This document shows, piece by piece, positions 6,986 through 15,715 of a DNA stretch of 54,204 nucleotides (its first letter is position 1; the number at the start of each line of letters is the position of its first letter). The position numbers and the translations under genes are program-made. A model generated the notes under the pieces. It was not told where the DNA came from and did not search any database. It saw only the letters and a list, made by a program, of their open reading frames with translations. The DNA comes from Oscillospiraceae bacterium (GTDB lineage Bacteria; Bacillota; Clostridia; Oscillospirales; Acutalibacteraceae): assembly GCA_902796075.1 (NCBI GenBank), contig CADBNN010000011.1, positions 1-54,204 on the forward strand. The letters run 5' to 3'.

Positions 6986-7635
6986 GAGGTCATCTTCTCC
7001 TGCTTCACTTTATGGTCTATTACGTGGCGGGACGCCAGTTCCGCCCGGATATCATCCAACGAAATGCCCGCTTCGATCATCAGCACCATCACGTGGTAAG
7101 CCAAATCGGCAATTTCGTATATCGTTTCCTTTTTATCCTGCGCCTTGGCGGCAATGATCACTTCGGTGGACTCCTCCCCCACTTTTTTTAAGATCTTATC
7201 CAGCCCTTTTGCAAACAAATAGCTGGTGTAAGACCCTTCTTTGTTTTCGGCTTTGCGGCCGCGAATGAGTTCCATCAGCGTTTGGTAGGAAAAATCGATC
7301 TCTTCCGGCGCGGCGCCCAACACCGGCTGGAAAAAGCAGGATTCGCGCCCCGTGTGGCAGGCGGGGCCCTCTTTGTTCACCCGCACCAGCAGGGCGTCGC
7401 CGTCGCAGTCGGCGGTGATAGACACAATGTGCTGTACGTTGCCGCTGGTTTCACCCTTGCGCCACAGCGTTTGGCGGGAGCGGCTGTAAAAACAGGTGCG
7501 CTTTTCCGCCAGCGAAATGGCCAGGCTTTCCCGGTTCATATAAGCCAAAGTGAGCACCCGGCCGTCGGCGGCGTCTACCACCACGGCGGGGATCAGCCCT
7601 TTTTCATCAAATTTCAATGCGTCCAGATCCATCAT
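6982..7635 (-). CDS. hisIE: bifunctional phosphoribosyl-AMP cyclohydrolase / phosphoribosyl-ATP pyrophosphatase
   Basis: A 217-residue fusion. The N-terminal HisI half (about 1-115) has the zinc and magnesium signatures DCDGDALL and GPACHTG with SCFF. The C-terminal HisE half (about 120-215) has the GEESTEV and EIADLAYH motifs. It carries out the second and third steps after HisG: PR-ATP to PR-AMP, then ring opening. The start is ATGATG with a weak AAGGA-type site; hisF ends two bases before. It overlaps hisJ by four bases. Confidence 0.95.
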   Translation of the reverse strand: MMDLDALKFDEKGLIPAVVVDAADGRVLTLAYMNRESLAISLAEKRTCFYSRSRQTLWRKGETSGNVQHIVSITADCDGDALLVRVNKEGPACHTGRESCFFQPVLGAAPEEIDFSYQTLMELIRGRKAENKEGSYTSYLFAKGLDKILKKVGEESTEVIIAAKAQDKKETIYEIADLAYHVMVLMIEAGISLDDIRAELASRHVIDHKVKQEKMTS

Positions 7636-7636
7636 A

Positions 7637-8398
7637 CTACACCATCCTTACCGGTATTCCGTTTTGCTGCAGCGCTTGTTTTAATGTGGGAATGGGGATC
7701 TCCCCAAAATGGAACACGCTGGCCGCCAAACCCGCGTCTATGGTGGGCAATTGGCGGAACAGTTCCACAAAATGCTGCACGCTGCCAGCGCCGCCCGAAG
7801 CGATCACCGGCACCTGCACGGCGTTTAACACCGCCGCCAGCATGGGCAGGTCAAAGCCGCCCTTTACGCCGTCGGTATCGATGGAATTGACCACCACTTC
7901 CCCCGCGCCGTTGGCCACACAGCGTTTGATCCATTCAATGGCTTCCATGCCGGTGTTTTCCCGGCCGCCTTTGGCAAAAATGCGAAACACGCCGTCTACC
8001 CGTTTCACGTCGGCCGAAAGCACCACGCATTGGCTGCCGTAACGCTTGGCCGCCCGCTCAATGAGCGACGGGTCCCGAATGGCACCGGAATTCACGCTGA
8101 CTTTATCGGCCCCGCTGGACAGCACCCGTTCAAAGTCTGCCAGCGTGTTCACGCCGCCCCCCACGGTGAGGGGAATGAACACGGTGGCGGCCACCTGCCG
8201 CAGCACGTCGGTAAACAGCGCCCGTTCTTCGGCTGAAGCGGTAATATCGTAAAACACCAGCTCGTCGGCGCCGTGGTCGCTGTAATACCGGCCCAGTTCC
8301 ACCGGCGAAGAAACGTCGGCCAGGCCTTCAAAATTGACCCCTTTTACCACCCGGCCGTTTTTTACGTCCAGGCAAGGGATAATGCGTTTTGTGATCAT
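7637..8398 (-). CDS. hisF: imidazole glycerol phosphate synthase cyclase subunit
   Basis: A 253-residue (beta/alpha)8 barrel of normal length. It has the opening [15 protein letters not shown] with its catalytic Asp, the second catalytic Asp in [12 protein letters not shown], and the phosphate-binding GGG and SGGAG loops. With HisH it makes IGP and AICAR from PRFAR and ammonia. The ATG overlaps the hisA stop by four bases. Confidence 0.96.
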   Translation of the reverse strand: MITKRIIPCLDVKNGRVVKGVNFEGLADVSSPVELGRYYSDHGADELVFYDITASAEERALFTDVLRQVAATVFIPLTVGGGVNTLADFERVLSSGADKVSVNSGAIRDPSLIERAAKRYGSQCVVLSADVKRVDGVFRIFAKGGRENTGMEAIEWIKRCVANGAGEVVVNSIDTDGVKGGFDLPMLAAVLNAVQVPVIASGGAGSVQHFVELFRQLPTIDAGLAASVFHFGEIPIPTLKQALQQNGIPVRMV

Positions 8399-9108
8399 AC
8401 TGCCACCTCGATCGCTTGGGTAAGGTCTATGGCGCCGGTGTAATAGGCTTTGCCGATAATGGCGCCGTACAGGTCCAGCGCACGCAAGGCCCGCACGTCG
8501 TCCAGCGACGAAACGCCGCCCGACGCGGTGATATTAACGGTATATTGCCGGCTCAACTGCCCGTACAGCGCCCGGTTGACGCCTTGCATGGCGCCGTCGC
8601 GGGCAATGTCGGTGCAAATCAGGGTTTGCACCCCCATCGCCTGCATGCGGGCGCAAAAGGATTCCAGCGTTTGGTCGGTGGTTTCGGTCCAGCCCTGAAT
8701 GGCCACCAAGCCGTCTTTCACGTCTACCCCCACGGCAATGCGGGGGCCGTAGGCCGCCAGCGCCGCCTGCAAAAAGGCGGGATCGGTCACGGCGGCGGTG
8801 CCCAAAATCACCCGGTCTACCCCCAGGGCAAAATAGTCTTGCACCGTTTGCATGGTGCGAATGCCGCCCCCGATTTCGGTGAACAGGCCGGTGTTTCGGG
8901 CAATGGCCGCCACCACCGACCGGTTGGGGGTCGCGCCGCTTTTGGCGCCTTCCAGGTCCACCAAATGCACGTGGCGGGCGCCCTTTTGCACAAAAGTTTC
9001 GGCCACGGCAAGGGGATCGTCGCTATACACGGTCATGCGGGCGTAATCACCCCGCAGCAGGCGCACGGCCTTGCCTTCATATAAATCGATCGCAGGAAAA
9101 ATATGCAT
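8395..9108 (-). CDS. hisA: phosphoribosylformimino-5-aminoimidazole carboxamide ribotide isomerase
   Basis: A 237-residue barrel paralogous to HisF. It isomerises ProFAR to PRFAR. Catalytic Asp residues lie in FPAIDLYEGKAVRL and CTDIARDGAMQG, and phosphate loops are visible (GGGIRT, SGGVSS). The ATG at 9108, four bases after the hisH stop, has an AGGG-type site; longer in-frame extensions upstream are inside hisH and lack one. It overlaps hisF by four bases. Confidence 0.95.
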   Translation of the reverse strand: MHIFPAIDLYEGKAVRLLRGDYARMTVYSDDPLAVAETFVQKGARHVHLVDLEGAKSGATPNRSVVAAIARNTGLFTEIGGGIRTMQTVQDYFALGVDRVILGTAAVTDPAFLQAALAAYGPRIAVGVDVKDGLVAIQGWTETTDQTLESFCARMQAMGVQTLICTDIARDGAMQGVNRALYGQLSRQYTVNITASGGVSSLDDVRALRALDLYGAIIGKAYYTGAIDLTQAIEVAV

Positions 9109-9112
9109 GCAG

Positions 9113-9730
9113 TCAACCCTCCCACTCGCAAAAGCCCCGCAGAACCGCCAGGCCGACTTTGCCGCTTTTTTCGGGATGGAATTGACACCCGCACACATTG
9201 CCAGCCGCCACCGCCGCGGTGAGCAGCGCGCCGTATTCGGTGGTGGCGATCACAGCCGGGTCGCAGTCGGCCGCGTGGAAGGAATGGACGAAATACACGT
9301 GGTCCCCTTCATATACATGGCGAAACACCGGGTGCCGGGCGCCGGGGAAACGCAGGGCGTTCCAGCCGATGTGGGGCACCTTGAAATTGGCGGGGATCAC
9401 CTCCCGGATGGGGCGCACCGAACCGTTGATCAGGTCCAGCCCCGCGTGGCGGCCAAATTCATAACTTTCGGTAAGCAGCAGCTGCATGCCCAGGCAAATG
9501 CCCAGCACCGGCACGCCCGCTTCCGCCCGTTCGGTCACCACCCGGTCCAGCCCGGTGGCGCGCAGCTTCGCGGCCGCGTCGCCAAAGGCGCCCACGCCGG
9601 GCAGCACAATGCGTTCGGCCCCGGCCACCACCGCCGGGTCGCCGGTTACCACGGCTTCCTGCCCGATGGCGGCGAAAGAACAGCGCAGCGAAAACAAATT
9701 GCCCACGCCGTAATCGATAATGGCGATCAT
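9113..9730 (-). CDS. hisH: imidazole glycerol phosphate synthase glutaminase subunit
   Basis: A 205-residue class I glutamine amidotransferase that supplies ammonia to HisF. The triad is present: the nucleophile Cys in GICLGMQLL, with His and Glu in CQFHPEKSG. The opening IIDYGVGNLFSL is typical of HisH. Its start immediately follows the hisB stop. Confidence 0.96.
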   Translation of the reverse strand: MIAIIDYGVGNLFSLRCSFAAIGQEAVVTGDPAVVAGAERIVLPGVGAFGDAAAKLRATGLDRVVTERAEAGVPVLGICLGMQLLLTESYEFGRHAGLDLINGSVRPIREVIPANFKVPHIGWNALRFPGARHPVFRHVYEGDHVYFVHSFHAADCDPAVIATTEYGALLTAAVAAGNVCGCQFHPEKSGKVGLAVLRGFCEWEG

Positions 9731-10309
9731 TTACAACACACCTTTGGATGAGGGCACGCCCTCGCCCACCACCGCAACGGCTTCGGCCAAGCAGCGGGCG
9801 GCGGCCTTAAAGGCCCCTTCTATAATATGATGGGAATTGACCCCGGCCAGCTGGCGCAGGTGGAGGGTAAGTTCCGCCTTGCGGGTGAAGGCCAGCCAAA
9901 ACTCCTGAACAAGTTCTGTATCGAACGTGCCAACCTTTTGCGCGGGAATGGTAAGATCATACCCCAAATAGGCGCGGCCGGACAGATCCGCCACCGCCAG
10001 AACAAGGGCTTCATCCATGGGCAGAATGCGCTGGCCGTACCGGGCCACGCCCCGTTTATCGCCCAGGGCTTTGGCAAAGGCCATGCCCAGGCAAATGCCC
10101 ACGTCTTCCACCGTGTGGTGATCGTCCACGCCGGTATCGCCGGTGCAGGAAAGGGTCAGGTCAAACCCGCCGTGCACGGCAAACAGCGTAAGCATGTGAT
10201 CTAAAAATCCCACGCCGGTAGCCACGTCGGCCCGGCCGGCGCCGTCAAGCGCCAAGGTGAGCGTCACGTCGGTTTCAGCGGTGGTGCGACGGATTTCGGC
10301 AGTTCTCAT
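9731..10309 (-). CDS. hisB: imidazoleglycerol-phosphate dehydratase
   Basis: A 192-residue monofunctional HisB. The duplicated manganese-binding motifs are visible: FLDHML, DDHHTVED and NSHHIIEGAFKA. It dehydrates IGP to imidazole acetol phosphate, the substrate of HisC. The ATG at 10309 follows a GGAGTG-type site and lies six bases after the hisC stop. No histidinol-phosphatase domain is fused to it; that role falls to hisJ. Confidence 0.96.
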   Translation of the reverse strand: MRTAEIRRTTAETDVTLTLALDGAGRADVATGVGFLDHMLTLFAVHGGFDLTLSCTGDTGVDDHHTVEDVGICLGMAFAKALGDKRGVARYGQRILPMDEALVLAVADLSGRAYLGYDLTIPAQKVGTFDTELVQEFWLAFTRKAELTLHLRQLAGVNSHHIIEGAFKAAARCLAEAVAVVGEGVPSSKGVL

Positions 10310-10315
10310 GGTGTT

Positions 10316-11377
10316 TCACACTCCTTGTAAAATATCCGCCAGGGCGGCCAGCAGGGCTTGCATTTGCGCGTTGGTGCCCACGGTGATGCGGTTATAGTTT
10401 TCTATGGCGGGCTGGGCAAAATGGCGCACCAGAATGCCCCGCTGTTTTAATTGTTCATACAGCGCCGCGCCCCCTACGGCGGGATGAGCGGCAAACAAAA
10501 AGTTGGCCAGCGAATCGGTCACGGTAAAGCCCATTTCCCGCAGGGCGGCTTTGGTGGTTTCGCGGGTGGCGGCCACCTGCCGGCAGTGGTCCATATAATA
10601 ATCGGCGGTGGCCAACGCCGCCTGGCCGGCCGCCATGGTCATGCGGTTCACGTTGTAGGGATTGGTGGAGAATTTGACGGTGTTCAGGTCCCGGATCAGG
10701 TCCGGATGGCCCATGCCGAAGCCCAGCCGCGCCCCCGCCAGCGAAAAGGATTTGGAAAAGGTGCGGGTGATGAGCAAATTATCATACTGCGCCAACAACG
10801 GCAGGCAGGTTTGGCCGCCGAAATCGATATAGGCTTCGTCTACCACCACCACGTGATTGGGATTGGCGGCGGCGATGGCCGCCACGTCATCCACCGTGAC
10901 AGCCAGGCCGGTGGGCGCGTTGGGATTGGCCAGCACCACGTTGCAGCCAAGGCCCCTGTAGTCGGCCGGATCGACCCGCAGATCGGCCGTGAGCGGGATC
11001 TGCCGGCAGGGCACGCCGTTTAAAGCGGCAAACACGGGATAAAACCCGTAGGTAACGGTGGGAAACGCAAAGGGACGGTCGGGCCCGCCGAAGGCCATAA
11101 AGGCAAAATTGAGGATCTCATCCGACCCGTTGGTCATCAGGATCTGCTCCGGCTCCAGCCCGTAATAGTCGGCCGCCGCCCGGTGCAGCGCCCGGCAGTC
11201 GGGATCGGAATACAACTGCAGGCGGTCCACTTCGCCCGCAACCGCCGCCGCCACCGCCTCAGAGGGCGGAAAAGGCGATTCGTTGGTGTTGAGCTTGATA
11301 TACGACCGGTCCTGGGGCTGTTCCCCCGGCACATAGGGGGTGAGAGCGCCCACCCGTTGGTTCACAAAGCGGCTCAC
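10316..11377 (-). CDS. hisC: histidinol-phosphate aminotransferase
   Basis: A 353-residue fold-type I PLP enzyme, of normal length. The Schiff-base Lys lies in TRTFSKSFSLAGARLGF, the Asp contacting the PLP ring nitrogen in VVVDEAYIDF, and LANPNAPTG is the usual Asn-Pro loop. It transaminates imidazole acetol phosphate with glutamate. The start is GTG, overlapping the hisD stop by four bases, with a GGGAGG ribosome site. Confidence 0.95.
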   Translation of the reverse strand: MSRFVNQRVGALTPYVPGEQPQDRSYIKLNTNESPFPPSEAVAAAVAGEVDRLQLYSDPDCRALHRAAADYYGLEPEQILMTNGSDEILNFAFMAFGGPDRPFAFPTVTYGFYPVFAALNGVPCRQIPLTADLRVDPADYRGLGCNVVLANPNAPTGLAVTVDDVAAIAAANPNHVVVVDEAYIDFGGQTCLPLLAQYDNLLITRTFSKSFSLAGARLGFGMGHPDLIRDLNTVKFSTNPYNVNRMTMAAGQAALATADYYMDHCRQVAATRETTKAALREMGFTVTDSLANFLFAAHPAVGGAALYEQLKQRGILVRHFAQPAIENYNRITVGTNAQMQALLAALADILQGV

Positions 11378-12654
11378 GACCGGGCCTCCCTTCGGCTCAG
11401 GGCACTGCGGGCATGGGCTTCCAGCCCTTCTTGCCGGGCAAAAGCGGCCACATCGTCGGCCACCGCGTCCAGCGCCTGGGGCGTATAATAAATGTATTGG
11501 GTCTTTTTAACAAAATCGTCTACCGACAAAGGGCTGGAAAACCGGGCCGTACCGCCGGTGGGCAGGGTGTGGTTGGGCCCCGCCAGATAGTCGCCCAGCG
11601 CTTCGGGACACCAGCGGCCCAAAAACACCGAACCCGCGTGGCGGATGCGGGGCAGCCAGGCCATGGGGTCGGCCACGCACAGTTCCAAATGCTCGGGGGC
11701 AATGGCGTTGGCGATATCGATAACAGCTTCCAAATCGTCGGCCACAATGATCTTGCCGTTTTGGTCAATAGACGCCCGGGCAATGTCGGCCCGAGGCAGC
11801 AGGGGGATCTGCCGTTCCAGTTCGGCCGCCACGGCGTTGGCAAGGGGCAGGCTGTCGGTCACCAGCACGGCGGAGGCCAGTTTATCGTGTTCAGCCTGAG
11901 ACAGCAGATCGGCCGCCACCACGGCGGGATCGTTTTGCCCGTCGGCCGCCACCAAAATCTCGCTGGGGCCGGCGATCATATCGATGGAAACCAGCCCGAA
12001 CACCTGCTTTTTGGCTTCGGCCACAAAAGCGTTGCCGGGGCCCACGATCTTATCGACCTTGGGCAGGGTTTGGGTACCGTAGGCCAGAGCGCCGATGGCC
12101 TGGGCGCCTCCCACCTTGAAAATACGGTCTACCCCGGCGGTTTGGGCCGCCGCCAGAATGGCGGGGGCAACGCTGCCGTTCCGGTCGGGCGGGGTGACCA
12201 TGACCAGTTCGCTCACGCCGGCCAGTTTAGCGGGAATGGCGTCCATGAGCACGGTGGAAGCCAGCGCCGCCGTGCCGCCCGGCACGTACAGGCCGACCCG
12301 TTCAATGGGCAAAACCCGCTGGCCCACCACGGCGCCGTTGGGTTGCCGGCATTCAAACCCCTGCCGCAGCTGCCGGCTGTGAAAGGCCCGGATGTTGGCC
12401 GCCGCTTTTTCTAACACTTGCAAAAAACCGGGATCTACCGCCGCCAGCGCCGCCTGCCGCTCGGCAGGAGTAACTTCCAGCGCGGTGAGTTCTACCCGAT
12501 CGAACTGCCGGGTATAACGCAGCAGGGCTTCGTCCCCGTTTTGGCGCACGTCGGCCAAAATGGCGGCCACGGTGCCGGCCACGTCCACGGTAGGGGCCAC
12601 GCGGGCAAAAATGGCTTCGGGCGCCACCTGCCCCACCTGCATAATACGAATCAT
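11374..12654 (-). CDS. hisD: histidinol dehydrogenase
   Basis: A 426-residue zinc enzyme oxidising L-histidinol to L-histidine in two NAD-dependent steps. Family blocks are visible: VPGGTAALASTVLM, GPSEILV, LLSQAEHD, the Glu-His of APEHLEL and a C-terminal FSSPLSVDDFVKK. The ATG overlaps the end of the hisG frame (TTATGA), so the original HisG-HisD translational coupling is preserved although hisG now has an internal stop. Confidence 0.96.
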   Translation of the reverse strand: MIRIMQVGQVAPEAIFARVAPTVDVAGTVAAILADVRQNGDEALLRYTRQFDRVELTALEVTPAERQAALAAVDPGFLQVLEKAAANIRAFHSRQLRQGFECRQPNGAVVGQRVLPIERVGLYVPGGTAALASTVLMDAIPAKLAGVSELVMVTPPDRNGSVAPAILAAAQTAGVDRIFKVGGAQAIGALAYGTQTLPKVDKIVGPGNAFVAEAKKQVFGLVSIDMIAGPSEILVAADGQNDPAVVAADLLSQAEHDKLASAVLVTDSLPLANAVAAELERQIPLLPRADIARASIDQNGKIIVADDLEAVIDIANAIAPEHLELCVADPMAWLPRIRHAGSVFLGRWCPEALGDYLAGPNHTLPTGGTARFSSPLSVDDFVKKTQYIYYTPQALDAVADDVAAFARQEGLEAHARSALSRREARS

Positions 12655-13292
12655 AACGCATTCTCCTTTTGGGCGGCCAATCCGTCAGTGAGGGCGCGCA
12701 CCGCCGCTTCTTTGAACTGGTAAGCCGACCGGTTGACGATGAGCCGGGCGCTGATGGGCATGATGGTTTGCACCGGCTCCAGGTTGTTTTCCAGCAAGGT
12801 TTAGCCGGTTTCCACAATATCCACGATCACGTCGGAGAAGCCGAGCAAGGGCGCCAGTTCGATGGATCCGTTGAGTTTGATGATATCGATATCCCGCCCC
12901 TGCTGTTGAAAGTATTCCTGGGCGATGAAGGGAAATTTGGTAGCCACCCGCAGGGTGCGGTCGGGCCGGTCGCGAAAGTCTTTGGGCGCGGCCACCGCCA
13001 TGCGGCACCGGCCCAGGCCCAGGTCCAGCAGCTCATACACGTCCGGCCGGTATTCGGCCAAAATGTCTTTGCCGGCCACGCCCACGTCGGCGGCGCCCCG
13101 TTCCACATAAATGGCTACGTCGGAAGGCTTGACCCAAAAATAGCACACGCCGGCGGCAGGATTTGCAAACAGCAGCTTGCGGGTATCGGCCAGCACGTCG
13201 TCACAACCGAAGCCGGCCGCTGCAAAGCGGCGATATACCTGTTCTCCCAGCCGGCCTTTGGGCAGGGCCACGTTGAGCATTGCGTTATTCAT
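12651..13292 (-). pseudogene. hisG: ATP phosphoribosyltransferase catalytic subunit, interrupted by in-frame TAA
   Basis: Short-form HisG, the feedback-controlled first step of histidine synthesis. The ATG at 13292 has AGGAGG six bases upstream. Residues 1-163 are typical (LPKGRLG, GAADVGVAGKDILAEY, ending VDIVETG). Codon 164 is then TAA (12801-12803). The same frame continues without frameshift for about 49 codons (TLLENNLEPVQTI, then NRSAYQFKEA) to a TGA at 12651 that overlaps the hisD ATG. The total of 213 codons matches the family. The stop falls in the PRPP-binding loop, which usually reads ETGxTL, so the truncated product should be inactive. A recent nonsense mutation or a base-call error are the main explanations; readthrough is possible but less likely. 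Confidence 0.9.
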
Positions 13293-14400
13293 GCGGCGCC
13301 TCCTTTGCATCCCATTGCCGCCACGATACCGTGCGGCGCGCCCGCAAATGGGCCGGCGGCCGGGTGGCGGTCAACACGCTATGCCCCTGCCCCGCCAGCT
13401 GCCGGGCAACGGCCAGCACGGCCCCCGGATCGTCCGCAGGGTCGTATAACAGCACGGTATCCACGTCAAAATCCTGCCGGTGATCCATGCGTTCCAGTTG
13501 GTCCAGATACACGGCGAAGCCGATGGCGCGTCCCGTTTTGCCCATGCGCCGCAGCAGCGGATCATACTGGCCGCCGCTCAACACCGGCGCAGGCAGGCCT
13601 TTGATATAGCCTTGAAAAATCAACCCGTTGTAATAGCGCATATCGCCCACCAGACTGCCGTCCAGCCGCAGGGCGATGCCGTTCACGGCTTCCACCGCCC
13701 GCACCGCGTCGGTCAGTTCGGCCAAAGCCTCCCCTTCCGGTGTGCCGGCGGGACACACCGCCGCCAGGGCGGGCAGCACTTCATCCGCCCCGCCCCGCAG
13801 GCCGGCCAGCTGCAGCAAGGCTTGCAGCCGGTCTTCGTCCGCCCCGGCCTGCCGGCAGAGCTGCGCGGCGCCCTGCAGGTTTTTTTGCCCGATGCAGGCC
13901 AGCACCGATTGCTTGACCGCCGCCAGCGGCGGGGCGGCCAGCAAAGAAGACAGCAGGCCCAAATGGGACACGGTGAGCAGGCAGTCGGGACTGACAAGCG
14001 CCAGGCTTTCGGCCGCCAGACTCAACACCTCGCACAGCTGGTGCCGGTCCAGCGGGCCGATGCATTCCAGCCCGGTTTGCAGCAGTTCCCGGTAGGCGTG
14101 GGTGCTTTCGGACACCCGATAGACGTTTTCATTATAATACCACCGCTGTACGCCGGCGTCCGCCCGGCTGTTTTTTACGATGGAAAGGGTCACGTCCGGC
14201 TTTAAGGCCAGCAAGCGTCCGTTGGTATCGGTAAAGGTGATGATCCCTTCGGAAACCAGAAAATCTTTGTTGCGCACGTAAAGATCGTATTCTTCAAACT
14301 TGCTCATTTTAAAGCAGGTATAGCCCCGGCCGCGGTACAGCGCCCGCAGGCCGAAGGCGACGGTTTCTTCGGGTTTGAACAGATCGGGTGCAAAGCTCAT
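13285..14400 (-). CDS. hisZ: ATP phosphoribosyltransferase regulatory subunit
   Basis: A 371-residue HisRS-like protein that partners short HisG and carries histidine feedback. It shows class II synthetase core features: TFTDTNGRLLALKPDVT (motif 2 region), YRESTHAYRELLQTGLE-like pattern, and a degenerate histidyl-binding GGQYDPLLRRMG. The ATG at 14400 overlaps the yerC stop by four bases, with GGAGG seven bases upstream. The end overlaps the hisG start by eight bases. Its presence confirms that the adjacent hisG is the short type. Confidence 0.92.
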   Translation of the reverse strand: MSFAPDLFKPEETVAFGLRALYRGRGYTCFKMSKFEEYDLYVRNKDFLVSEGIITFTDTNGRLLALKPDVTLSIVKNSRADAGVQRWYYNENVYRVSESTHAYRELLQTGLECIGPLDRHQLCEVLSLAAESLALVSPDCLLTVSHLGLLSSLLAAPPLAAVKQSVLACIGQKNLQGAAQLCRQAGADEDRLQALLQLAGLRGGADEVLPALAAVCPAGTPEGEALAELTDAVRAVEAVNGIALRLDGSLVGDMRYYNGLIFQGYIKGLPAPVLSGGQYDPLLRRMGKTGRAIGFAVYLDQLERMDHRQDFDVDTVLLYDPADDPGAVLAVARQLAGQGHSVLTATRPPAHLRARRTVSWRQWDAKEAPHE

Positions 14401-14693
14401 TGGGCGTCCTCCCCGGCGCCGAGCCGTTCCAGCGCCGTTTGATAACCGCCGCTGCCATAGGTAAGGCACCGGTTGACCCGGCTGATGGTGGCGGTGGAAA
14501 CGCCGGTTTCTTCCGATATTTGCTGGTAATTCTTTTTTTGGGTAAGCAGCCGCGCCACTTCCAGCCGCTGTGAGATTTCGATCAGTTCCCGAATGGTGCA
14601 GGCGTCTTCTAAAAAGCGGGCGCATTCATCGGGCGTTTGCAGGGCGGCCAGGGCCGCAAACAGCCGTTCGGTCGCAGGATTTCGATAGGTCAA
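14397..14693 (-). CDS. yerC: YerC/YecD-family TrpR-like regulator
   Basis: A 98-residue helical protein of the TrpR superfamily. The helix-turn-helix is clear: QISEETGVSTATISRVNRCL followed by a glycine-rich turn. Family members often sit at the head of his operons in Firmicutes, and this one is first here, overlapping hisZ by four bases. The start is TTG with GAGGAGG eight bases upstream. It may bind the palindromes at the operon promoter (14720-14731 or 14750-14773), which is inference. Confidence 0.9.
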   Translation of the reverse strand: MTYRNPATERLFAALAALQTPDECARFLEDACTIRELIEISQRLEVARLLTQKKNYQQISEETGVSTATISRVNRCLTYGSGGYQTALERLGAGEDAQ

Positions 14694-14719
14694 GGCGGTC
14701 GCCTCCTCACTTTTTCACT

Positions 14720-14731
14720 TTAGCATGCTAA
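14720..14731. promoter_or_regulatory. 12-bp palindrome at the his operon start
   Basis: TTAGCATGCTAA is a perfect palindrome one base downstream of the -10 box, where a bound dimeric repressor would block initiation. It could be the operator for YerC. Confidence 0.5.
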
Positions 14732-14732
14732 T

Positions 14733-14761
14733 ATGATAGCATAAAAGAAAGCGGCTGTCAA
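14733..14761 (-). promoter_or_regulatory. sigma-A promoter of the his operon
   Basis: Minus strand TTGACA (14756-14761), 17 bases, TATCAT (14733-14738), 40 bases upstream of the yerC TTG. The -35 box lies inside the hairpin 14750-14773. Confidence 0.88.
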
Positions 14762-14773
14762 GTGACAACCGCT
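14750..14773 (-). terminator. hairpin ending the dockerin gene and overlapping the his -35 box
   Basis: Arms of 11 bp (AGCGGTTGTCA and TGACAGCCGCT) with one G-T type mismatch and a two-base spacer, followed on the minus strand by TTTCTTTT. It is placed to terminate the dockerin gene that ends at 14800. Its second arm contains the TTGACA of the his promoter. Confidence 0.7.
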
Positions 14774-14799
14774 AATTTTTGCACATTTTTTATAACGCG

Positions 14800-15648
14800 T
14801 TACGGCCGGTCAAACAGTTGATCGTCCACCCGCCCGTTTTGCGGCTCCAGCGCGGGATACGTGCCGGAAACCACCGTGGTGAGGCACCGGATACGGCTGA
14901 CGTTGAAGTGCCCGGTAAGCTCCACCGGATAAATGCGCTTGGCCACATCGCAAGTGCCGGAGGCCGGATAAATCATCCGGCCGGCCACCGTAAGGGTTTG
15001 GTTTTGCAGGGTAACGGCGTCGGCCACGTAGCGGATACTGCCGCTGCCTTCGCACCGGGTGGCTACCAGCAGCAGGCTGTGGGTTTCAAAAAACGTCCGG
15101 TCGTAGGTCAGCCCTTCCCCGGTAGCGGGATTGATATGACTATAGCGGTGTTCATACGCGTTGGCCAGGTCGGTATTGCTTTGCAGCATGGCCACGTATT
15201 CTTCATAGGTATTGCACAGCAGCGCATAGCGCACCATGAGCGTGTTCACATTGTCAAAATCGCCGTCGCTCACCGGGTCCAAATTCCAATAACCGAGCAC
15301 GTCCTGCGTAAACGTCACCGGTTGTTCGGCCGGTTCCTCCTCCGGCTGTTCAGGCGGTTGCTCCGGCGGCTGTTCGACCGGTTCCACATCACGGCCCACC
15401 GCCAACAGCAAAACGGCAAGCGCGTCCCGGGCGTCCACCGTGCCGTTACCGTCCCGGTCGGCCGCCGTTCGTTGGGCCGGCGTGGCTTCCGGCGCCCGGT
15501 CGACCGCGATACGCAGCACCAGCAGCGCGTCCACCGCGTTGACAGCGCCGTCGCCGTTCACGTCCGCCTCCGTTTGAGCCGCGGCGCCCACCGCACAACC
15601 GCACACCAGCGCGGCGCACAATAAGATGATCCATAACCGTTTTTTCAT
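14800..15648 (-). CDS. secreted dockerin protein with PrcB-like C-terminal domain
   Basis: A 282-residue exported protein. A signal peptide (about 1-24) is followed by a type I dockerin with two calcium-loop repeats (DVNGDGAVNAVDALLVL near 29-45, DRDGNGTVDARDALAVL near 64-80). Next come a Pro/Glu-rich linker (about 89-110) and a C-terminal domain (111-282). The pattern HSLLLVATRCEGSGSIRY with a later YPVELTG resembles the PrcB_C family, a tentative match. The dockerin should anchor it to a cohesin such as the one at 23543-25402. An AAAGGGG lies before the ATG, a palindrome lies upstream (15671-15684) and the terminator overlaps the his promoter. Confidence 0.8.
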   Translation of the reverse strand: MKKRLWIILLCAALVCGCAVGAAAQTEADVNGDGAVNAVDALLVLRIAVDRAPEATPAQRTAADRDGNGTVDARDALAVLLLAVGRDVEPVEQPPEQPPEQPEEEPAEQPVTFTQDVLGYWNLDPVSDGDFDNVNTLMVRYALLCNTYEEYVAMLQSNTDLANAYEHRYSHINPATGEGLTYDRTFFETHSLLLVATRCEGSGSIRYVADAVTLQNQTLTVAGRMIYPASGTCDVAKRIYPVELTGHFNVSRIRCLTTVVSGTYPALEPQNGRVDDQLFDRP

Positions 15649-15670
15649 TTGCTAAACACCCCTTTCACCC

Positions 15671-15684
15671 TTTATACGTATAAA
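15671..15684. promoter_or_regulatory. 14-bp palindrome upstream of the dockerin gene
   Basis: TTTATACGTATAAA is a perfect palindrome 23 bases upstream of the start codon. It includes a TATA-type -10-like element (a weak TTGGTG lies 16 bases upstream of TATACG), so it may be an operator over the promoter. Confidence 0.4.
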
Positions 15685-15715
15685 ACGCGAAAAATACTCA
15701 CCAAAATCGCAAAAA

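Noticed and set aside
12353..12817. Open frame on the minus strand spanning the hisG-hisD junction
   Set aside because: It is an out-of-frame shadow. The hisG remainder is found in the original frame after the TAA, so a frameshift explanation was discarded.
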